Positions 58,985-64,000 of a DNA stretch of 64,000 nucleotides are shown piece after piece (the stretch's first letter is position 1; every line of letters starts with the position of its first letter). The position numbers and the translations under genes were made by a program. Source of the DNA: JALELF01 sp964473455 (lineage in GTDB: Bacteria; Bacillota_I; Bacilli_A; RF39; UBA660). Location: assembly GCA_964473455.1 (NCBI GenBank), contig CAYYQX010000003.1, positions 71,009 to 135,008 on the forward strand. The letters are read 5' to 3'. Below the pieces are notes generated by a model. That model was not told the origin of the DNA. It saw only the letters and a program-made list of their open reading frames with translations, and searched no databases.

Positions 58985-59479
58985 ATGAAAGTTTTAAAAG
59001 AAGTAATTTCATATGTATTAATTATAGCTGCTGTTATTTTAATTAGAACCTTTGTTGTTTCTCCAGTTAGAGTAGATGGAGAGTCAATGTTACCAACTCT
59101 TGAAAACGGCGAAGTATTGTTGTTGAAAAAGTTTGATAAAAGTATTGAAAGATTCGAAATAGTAGTAATTAATTATAGCGGAACAAAAATCATTAAAAGA
59201 GTTATCGGACTACCTGGAGAGAGTGTTGAATATATTGACAATGTTTTATATATTAACAAAGAAAAGGTTGAAGAAAATTTTATTGATGTAAATACTGCCG
59301 ACTTTAGTTTGTCAAAAATTGATTTTGAAATTATCCCAGATAACTATTATTTTGTTGTTGGCGATAACAGAAGCAATTCAGCGGACAGTAGAGTGCTTGG
59401 ACTGATAAGTAGTGATGATATACTTGGAACAGTTAGTTTTTCGATTTTTCCATTCAAAAATTTTGGCAAAATAGAATAG
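58985..59479 (+). CDS. lepB: Signal peptidase I
   Basis: 164 residues, the short Gram-positive (SipS-like) form. Membrane helix YVLIIAAVILIRTFVV, catalytic Ser in VDGESMLPTLENGEVLLLKK, catalytic Lys in IIKRVIGLPGESVEY and box E VVGDNRSNSADSRV. Removes signal peptides at the outer membrane face. Oddity: no SD is visible before the ATG and the rplS terminator ends 8 nt upstream, so initiation is either leaderless-like or weak. Confidence 0.95.
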   Translation: MKVLKEVISYVLIIAAVILIRTFVVSPVRVDGESMLPTLENGEVLLLKKFDKSIERFEIVVINYSGTKIIKRVIGLPGESVEYIDNVLYINKEKVEENFIDVNTADFSLSKIDFEIIPDNYYFVVGDNRSNSADSRVLGLISSDDILGTVSFSIFPFKNFGKIE

Positions 59480-59494
59480 GTAACTATTCTTTTT
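59473..59494 (+). terminator. Terminator overlapping the lepB stop
   Basis: AGAATAG (59473-59479, containing the TAG stop), loop GTAA, CTATTCT (59484-59490), then TTTT. A TATAAT at 59501-59506 may serve rbgA. Confidence 0.7.
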
Positions 59495-59611
59495 ATATGT
59501 TATAATTTAAGTGATTACTTTTTTTAAATTTGTAAGATTAAATTTGTAAATAAAGCACAATAAACAGTTGCTTAATTTTTAGAAAACAATTATTTTAATG
59601 AGGGAGGAAAA

Positions 59612-60442
59612 ATGATTAATTGGTATCCAGGCCATATGGCCAAAACGAAAAGATTAATAAGTGAAAATATAAGATTAATTGACATAGTATATGAATTAGT
59701 TGATGCGAGAATACCTTTCTCATCAAAAGTTCCTGACTTGAATGAATATATTAAAGGAACTCCAAAGATAATGATTTTTACAAAGTATGATCTTTGTGAT
59801 AAAAAAGAAACAGAGAAATGGATTAAGCACTATAAGAATTTAGGGAATCATGTTATTTCGCTGGATCTAAGTAAAAACACTAGTTTAAAGAATCTGTTAG
59901 ATTTAACTAAGAAAATCTTGGAGGAGAAAGTAGATAAAAGGATTGAAAAAGGATTAAAGCAAAGAAAAACAAGAGCTTTAATAGTTGGAGTTCCAAATGT
60001 TGGTAAATCTACTTTAATTAACAGATTAGCAGGCAAAAAAACTGTTGAAGTTGGCAATAAGCCAGGAGTAACAAAAACACTAAGTTGGATTAGGACTAAT
60101 AGTGATATAGAACTTTTAGATACTCCGGGAATCCTTTGGCCAAGAATTGCTGATAATGCGCATAATTTGGCAACATTTACAGCGATTAAAGAAGAAGTTC
60201 TACCAATAGAAGAAGTAGCTGTTTATGTTATAAAAAAATTGTTTGAGCTATATCCAAATATATTAGAAACAAAATATACAGTTAAGGACATAAGTGACAT
60301 GAATAAAGTGTTTGATGTTATTGGCAAAAAAAGAGGCTGTCTAGAAAAAGGCGGAGTTGTTAATGTTGAAAAGGCTCACCTAGTTATTTTAAATGACATT
60401 AAACTTGGTGGTATAAAAGGAGTTACCTTTGACAGATTATAA
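59612..60442 (+). CDS. rbgA: Ribosome biogenesis GTPase RbgA (YlqF)
   Basis: 276 residues. Circularly permuted GTPase: G4 FTKYDLCD near residue 55, then G1 GVPNVGKSTLINRLAGKK and G3 LLDTPGILWPRI; opens NWYPGHMAKTKR, the RbgA signature. Required for late 50S assembly in Bacilli. SD GGGAGG. Overlaps mrnC. Confidence 0.96.
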   Translation: MINWYPGHMAKTKRLISENIRLIDIVYELVDARIPFSSKVPDLNEYIKGTPKIMIFTKYDLCDKKETEKWIKHYKNLGNHVISLDLSKNTSLKNLLDLTKKILEEKVDKRIEKGLKQRKTRALIVGVPNVGKSTLINRLAGKKTVEVGNKPGVTKTLSWIRTNSDIELLDTPGILWPRIADNAHNLATFTAIKEEVLPIEEVAVYVIKKLFELYPNILETKYTVKDISDMNKVFDVIGKKRGCLEKGGVVNVEKAHLVILNDIKLGGIKGVTFDRL

Positions 60443-60803
60443 AAGTATGAGTGTTTTAGTTTTAGCTTATTTAGGAGATAGTGTTTATGAAAACTATATA
60501 AGGCTGTTTTTAATAGGCAAAGGAATTGTTAAAGTAAACGATTTACAAAAAGAAGCAGTTAAATATGTTTCTGCCAAAAGTCAAAGCACAATATTAGATC
60601 AAATTTTTATAGATGATTATTTTTTTGAAGAAGAACTTAATATCATAAAAAGAGCTAGAAACAATAAAAACACAAGGCATCCTAAAAATACTGATATAAT
60701 GACTTATAAAAAGGCAACAAGTTTTGAAGCGCTTGTTGGATATTTATATTTGACAAATGTCAAAAGGCTTGAAGAAATGCTTCAAAAATATGTTTTAAAA
60801 TAG
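60429..60803 (+). CDS. mrnC: Mini-ribonuclease III
   Basis: 124 residues from TTG 60429, supported by AAAAGGAG ending 6 nt upstream; the later ATG 60447 has no SD. LAYLGDSVYENYIRLFLIGKG, ARNNKNTRHPKNTD and YKKATSFEALVGYLYL are the RNase III-like catalytic parts without a dsRNA-binding domain. Processes 23S rRNA ends. Overlaps rbgA by 14 bp. The usual neighbour rlmB follows. Confidence 0.92.
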   Translation: MTDYKSMSVLVLAYLGDSVYENYIRLFLIGKGIVKVNDLQKEAVKYVSAKSQSTILDQIFIDDYFFEEELNIIKRARNNKNTRHPKNTDIMTYKKATSFEALVGYLYLTNVKRLEEMLQKYVLK

Positions 60804-60811
60804 GAGATAAA

Positions 60812-61504
60812 ATGTACATATATGGTAAGAATGTCGCAAAAGAATATTTGAAGAATCATGAAAAAATTAAAAAGGTTTTTTTAATGAGAGAGTTTGACGA
60901 TAGTGAAATTATGGCTATGGTTTCCAAAGAACAAATGAGAGTAGAGTATCAAGACAGAAGAAGCCTAGACAACATGGTAAAGGGCCTGCACCAAGGAATA
61001 ATTTTAGAGGTTCCTGATTATGAATATGCTTCTTTTGAAGAAATATCTAGTAAAGAAAATGCTTTTTTTGTTATTTTAGATCATATAGAAGATCCCCAAA
61101 ACTTTGGCGCTATTATAAGAACTTGTGAAGCAGCAAAGGTGGACGCTATAATAATTGCAAAAGACAGGTGCGTTGATGTTAACTCAACAGTAATAAAGAC
61201 AAGTTCTGGAGCAATCAATAATATTAGTATCTGTAAGGTTGTTAATATAAATAATACGATTAAGAAACTAAAAGAAAATAAGTTTTGGATAATTGGAACA
61301 GATATGGAAGGAACAGATTATAAAAAAATTGATTATTCTGGAAGTATTTGCTTAGTAATTGGTAACGAAGGAGATGGACTATCTAGACTTACGAAAGAAA
61401 ACTGTGATTTTATCGCCAGCATTCCTATGAAAGGGAAAGTAAACAGTTTAAACGCATCAGTTGCGGCAGGAATAATTATATTTGAAGCAATAAGCAGGAG
61501 GTAA
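60812..61504 (+). CDS. rlmB: 23S rRNA 2'-O-methyltransferase RlmB (SpoU/TrmH family)
   Basis: 230 residues. N-terminal L30-like substrate domain (MYIYGKNVAKEYLKNH), then the knotted SpoU core: FVILDHIEDPQNFGAIIRTCEAAKVDAII, STVIKTSSGAI, ICLVIGNEGDGLSRL and IPMKGKVNSLNASVAAGI. Methylates a guanosine of 23S rRNA (G2251 in E. coli numbering). Between mrnC and a sigma factor gene, as in Bacilli. Confidence 0.93.
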   Translation: MYIYGKNVAKEYLKNHEKIKKVFLMREFDDSEIMAMVSKEQMRVEYQDRRSLDNMVKGLHQGIILEVPDYEYASFEEISSKENAFFVILDHIEDPQNFGAIIRTCEAAKVDAIIIAKDRCVDVNSTVIKTSSGAINNISICKVVNINNTIKKLKENKFWIIGTDMEGTDYKKIDYSGSICLVIGNEGDGLSRLTKENCDFIASIPMKGKVNSLNASVAAGIIIFEAISRR

Positions 61505-61507
61505 TAC

Positions 61508-62107
61508 TTGGACTATAAAAATTTAAATGATAATGAGCTAATATGTTTTATTAATGAGAATAATGAAGAAGCAAAAGAAATTCTTTTTAAAAAATATATG
61601 CCATTAGTAAAGAAAAAAGCAATGAAGTATAAAGGCTTTTTGTCTAGTATAGGACTAGATGAAAATGATTTGACTCAAGAAGGACTTCTTGCGGTAGATC
61701 ACGCTATTGAGTGTTTTGATGAGGAAAAAAACATAACTTTCTATACTTTTGTTAATAAGTGTATTGATAATAGAATATTAAATATCATTATGAAAAATAA
61801 GACTAACAAGTTTAAGTTTTTAAATGAAGCAATACCTTTTGAAAATGAAGAGACGTGGGATTTAAATAATGTTATAACTAACAATAAAGAAAATCCAGAA
61901 GAAATGGTTATGAACAATGAACAAGAGAAAGTTTTAGTAGAAAAGATAAAAGGAGTATTGACTGAGTTTGAGTCTCAAGTATTTGAGTTAAAGTCTAGCG
62001 GCTTAAATTATCAGGAAATCGCGATTATTTTAGATAAAAGTCCAAAATCCATTGATAATACTTTGCAAAGAATAAAAGGGAAGTTAAAAGGGTTAGAAAA
62101 AGGATAA
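61508..62107 (+). CDS. Sigma-70 family RNA polymerase sigma factor (SigH-like)
   Basis: 199 residues from TTG 61508 with a strong AGGAGG (61497-61502). Region 2: KYMPLVKKKAMKYKGFLSSIGLDENDLTQEGLLAVDHAIECFD and TFYTFVNKCIDNRI; region 4 HTH: LNYQEIAIILDKSPKSIDNTLQRIKGKL. Size and position after rlmB fit the SigH group (B. subtilis sigH follows rlmB-yacP). It might drive competence-like or stationary-phase genes. A decayed partial copy lies at 62860-63156. Confidence 0.85.
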   Translation: MDYKNLNDNELICFINENNEEAKEILFKKYMPLVKKKAMKYKGFLSSIGLDENDLTQEGLLAVDHAIECFDEEKNITFYTFVNKCIDNRILNIIMKNKTNKFKFLNEAIPFENEETWDLNNVITNNKENPEEMVMNNEQEKVLVEKIKGVLTEFESQVFELKSSGLNYQEIAIILDKSPKSIDNTLQRIKGKLKGLEKG

Positions 62108-62140
62108 ATTGTATATAAAGTGTCAAAACGATGGGAAACA

Positions 62141-62169
62141 TTGATATGGAAAGTATCGTATGATATTAT
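62141..62169 (+). promoter_or_regulatory. Promoter of the 184-aa gene
   Basis: TTGATA (62141-62146), 17-nt spacer, TATTAT (62164-62169), extended TG (62161-62162). Confidence 0.65.
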
Positions 62170-62190
62170 GGGTTTAGGAGGAAGAAAATA

Positions 62191-62745
62191 ATGATAAGTG
62201 TAGATTATATAAAAAAAATTTTAAAAAATACAGAAACAAGTAGTCCGGGAGCGAATTTTTACATAGACCAGTACGCAGAAGATATAGCAAGCTTTTTTCA
62301 AGATGCTTCACCAATTCAATTTGATCAGGAGGCATTGAGTGTAGATATTGTTCAGAAAGGGCTAATTCCTATTATAATCCGTGGCACAGAAGAAAGATTT
62401 AATTTGAGGCTTCTTACGAGGGGAAACCAATTTGCTATTTTTGGAACCGGACCAGAGTCTGCTGTTTCTTTTGTGGGGCAAAAGGATAGAAATGTAATGG
62501 ATGCGAAAGTTCAACTTAAGGGTGGCATGATTAGGACATATAGAGAATATACTACTCAAGTTAATGCTAGTTTTTATGATCAAAGCAAAATAGCCTTAAT
62601 AAGAGCTATGAGAGAAGCGGGCGAAGACCCGTTAACTGTAATTACTCCAACAGTTTCTTTAAACACTACAATTCACAATGAGCCGATGTCTACTTTATAT
62701 TATCAAGCGGTTAAACGATTTTTTTCTGAACAAGCAATAAGATAG
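62191..62745 (+). CDS. Protein of unknown function behind the sigma gene
   Basis: 184 residues, cytoplasmic, no membrane segment. Starts helical (ISVDYIKKILKNTETSSPGANFYIDQYAEDIA), with a beta-rich middle (IPIIIRGTEERFNLRLLTRG, FAIFGTGPESAVSFVGQKDR) and a helical end. No family recognised. SD AGGAGGAAG. Its promoter and SD are nearly copied before the 208-aa gene at 63241. Confidence 0.7.
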   Translation: MISVDYIKKILKNTETSSPGANFYIDQYAEDIASFFQDASPIQFDQEALSVDIVQKGLIPIIIRGTEERFNLRLLTRGNQFAIFGTGPESAVSFVGQKDRNVMDAKVQLKGGMIRTYREYTTQVNASFYDQSKIALIRAMREAGEDPLTVITPTVSLNTTIHNEPMSTLYYQAVKRFFSEQAIR

Positions 62746-62780
62746 TTGATTTATAAAATAAAATTAAGAGTAAAAATTTA

Positions 62781-62811
62781 AAAAGAAGAGCTTATGCCTT
62801 TTCTTTTTTTT
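62781..62811 (+). terminator. Terminator after the 184-aa gene
   Basis: AAAAGAAGAG...CTTTTCTTTT hairpin followed by T run. Confidence 0.55.
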
Positions 62812-62859
62812 ATATAATAGTAAAAAAATTTAAAAAATATTTGCTTTAAGCGAAAATAT

Positions 62860-63156
62860 TTGAACTATAAAATTTAAACGAAGCAATACCTTTTGAAAAT
62901 AAAGAGGGATGGGATTTAAACAACGTTATAACTGACAATAAAGAGAATCCAGAAGAAATGGTTATGAACAATGAACAAGAGAAAGTTTTAGTAGAAAAGA
63001 TAAAAGGAGTATTGACTGAGTTCGAGTCTCAAGTGTTTGAGTTGAAGTCTAGCGGTTTAAATTATCAGGAAATCGCGATTATTTTAGATAAAAGTCCAAT
63101 CCATTGATAACTCTGCAAAGGATAAAAGGGAAGTTAAAATGGTTAGAAAAGGATAA
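62860..63156 (+). pseudogene. Decayed partial copy of the sigma factor gene
   Basis: TTGAACTATAAAATTTAA matches the sigma gene start (TTGGACTATAAAAATTTAAA) with a frameshift, then jumps by an internal deletion to sequence matching 61829 onward (CGAAGCAATACCTTTTGAAAAT). It follows the parent to the end with scattered changes, including a small deletion in AAAGTCCAATCC that shifts the frame and a change before the final GGATAA. The region 4 coding part is recognisable but cannot give an intact protein. Confidence 0.9.
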
Positions 63157-63190
63157 AGTGTATATAAAGTGTCAAAAGGGATAAAAATCG

Positions 63191-63220
63191 TTGATACAAA
63201 ACGCGGGAATGTGATATTAT
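63191..63220 (+). promoter_or_regulatory. Promoter of the 208-aa gene (copy of the 62141 promoter)
   Basis: TTGATA (63191-63196), 18-nt spacer, TATTAT (63215-63220), TG at 63212-63213, then TTTAGGAGGAAGAAAA as before the 184-aa gene. Confidence 0.65.
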
Positions 63221-63240
63221 GTTTTTAGGAGGAAGAAAAA

Positions 63241-63867
63241 ATGTTTAGTGAAGAAATTTATTTAGAAAAATTTTTAAAAGAAAGGTTTGATATAGATGCC
63301 AAAACACCAGGGATTAGATTAATAGATGTGATGAGGTTTTTTGAAGTATCAGTTGATCAGTCAAAAGCAAAACAAAATGCAACCACAAAAGGTGAAGAAT
63401 GTATTTATGTTAAAGGAATAGGTGAAAGTTCTTATACCGATGCTCAAAATACTGCTTTTGAAGGAGTACGTAGTGTTTCTAAAGATGAGGCTCAAAAAAT
63501 TGTTTTTACAAAATTAGAGAATGGGCGAGTTTGCGCAAAAATGGGCTTGATAAACCAAAGAAATTACGGAGATTATGAATTTTCTTTTGAAGACCCGGTG
63601 GTTATTATCGAATCTGATGGTAATGTTTCTCTTATTCAAACAAATTTATTAGAAGGCGAAAAATATGCTGGAATCATTAAAACAACATCTGCGGGTTCCC
63701 AATATTATAATTCTAATAGTTGTAGCCACGGCGACTTAGATAAAGAAACAGATATACTTATTATGCCGGAATATATTACACCAGACAACGAACAAACGGC
63801 AGAAACATTTGGCGTTTTAAATACAATCAATATGCTTGCATCTCAAGTAAAAACGGTTCAGCGTTAG
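63241..63867 (+). CDS. Protein of unknown function behind the duplicated promoter
   Basis: 208 residues, soluble. GEECIYVKGIGESSYTDAQNTAF and EAQKIVFTKLENGRVCAKMG suggest alternating strands and helices; the C-terminus is acidic (MPEYITPDNEQTAETF). It is not visibly homologous to the 184-aa protein although promoter and SD are shared. No family recognised. A terminator follows. Confidence 0.7.
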   Translation: MFSEEIYLEKFLKERFDIDAKTPGIRLIDVMRFFEVSVDQSKAKQNATTKGEECIYVKGIGESSYTDAQNTAFEGVRSVSKDEAQKIVFTKLENGRVCAKMGLINQRNYGDYEFSFEDPVVIIESDGNVSLIQTNLLEGEKYAGIIKTTSAGSQYYNSNSCSHGDLDKETDILIMPEYITPDNEQTAETFGVLNTINMLASQVKTVQR

Positions 63868-63887
63868 TCAAAAAATGGAGTTAAATA

Positions 63888-63922
63888 AAAAAGAGAAAAT
63901 GTGTTTATAGTTTCTCTTTTTT
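63888..63922 (+). terminator. Terminator after the 208-aa gene
   Basis: AAAAGAGAAA (63889-63898) and TTTCTCTTTT (63911-63920) with loop, then T run. Confidence 0.8.
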
Positions 63923-63954
63923 TATGCAAAAACAAAATAATTTTAAAAAAATAC

Positions 63955-63983
63955 TTGCTTTTGCTTTATTAATCGTGTATTAT
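63955..63983 (+). promoter_or_regulatory. Promoter for a gene beyond the right edge
   Basis: TTGCTT (63955-63960), 17-nt spacer, TATTAT (63978-63983). No start codon with an SD is reached before the window ends. Confidence 0.5.
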
Positions 63984-64000
63984 TTGGATGTATGGTGTGC

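Noticed and set aside
1..64000. Alternative genetic code (TGA as Trp) suggested by Mollicutes-like traits
   Set aside because: TGA ends many genes at the expected length (galE, gatB, ecfT-like, gatC), and Trp is encoded by TGG in conserved positions.
1..64000. tRNA, rRNA, tmRNA or RNase P genes
   Set aside because: No cloverleaf or conserved rRNA segments were recognised by eye; a tRNA scan would be decisive.

Overview
The window is AT-rich DNA (about 30% G+C by eye) from a low-GC Gram-positive bacterium using the standard code: TGA is a working stop (galE, and the gatB/aspS ATGA overlap). T-box leaders, long-form HPF, RbgA, Mini-RNase III, RNase R, FtsA/FtsZ and an rplS-lepB-rbgA order point to Bacillota of the Bacilli. 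A GatA signature recalled from Mollicutes (TGDS instead of TGGS) and the gene style suggest an uncultured RF39/Mollicutes-like walled lineage; that placement is inference. Every gene except one LysR regulator is on the + strand.

Layout. 1-8113: ECF transporter end, truA, a MurJ/YtgP-like flippase, a transposase-like HTH protein, hpf, a membrane-anchored unknown, galE, and an unknown two-gene unit. 8121-14797: two related T-box leaders, both read as Asn-specific, controlling asnS and gatCAB-aspS. 14826-15597: a type III toxin-antitoxin locus (three 35-36 nt RNA pseudoknot repeats, a terminator, and a ToxN/AbiQ RNase). 15670-20333: an accessory patch with S51 peptidase, a short RelA/SpoT homologue, HAD, NUDIX and GNAT proteins plus duplicated or decayed fragments. 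20362-30630: a divergent LysR regulator and a compact cluster: a 31-aa RiPP-type precursor with a CHYH-S-CHYH tail, a radical SAM/SPASM maturase, a Tet(M)-like GTPase, two SAM-dependent transferases, an alanine racemase-like protein, an M29 aminopeptidase and an S66 peptidase with Cys at the nucleophile position. 30804-31255: a small-peptide gene and a secreted protein cut by a 100-N scaffold gap (31256-31355), so left and right halves are not proven adjacent.

31455-52096 encodes a cell-envelope machine combining Tad pilus parts (CpaB/SAF, CpaF ATPase, TadB, TadC, pilin-like proteins, TadZ-like) with type IV secretion parts (VirB2-like small membrane proteins, VirB6/TrbL-like, PrgI/VirB3-like, a VirB4 ATPase split in two, an M23 peptidase, a VirD4-type coupling protein), an 844-aa Cys-rich secreted protein and a duplicated pair of surface proteins with identical 3' ends. 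No relaxase or integrase is visible, so a stable secretion or adhesion apparatus is more likely than a complete conjugative element.

52161-62107 is housekeeping: rmuC, rnr, yihY, ftsA, ftsZ, rplS with leader, lepB, rbgA, mrnC, rlmB and a sigma factor. 62141-64000 holds two unknown genes behind near-duplicate promoters, separated by a decayed copy of the sigma gene. Many genes start 15-35 nt downstream of an extended -10 promoter (TGnTATAAT-like).
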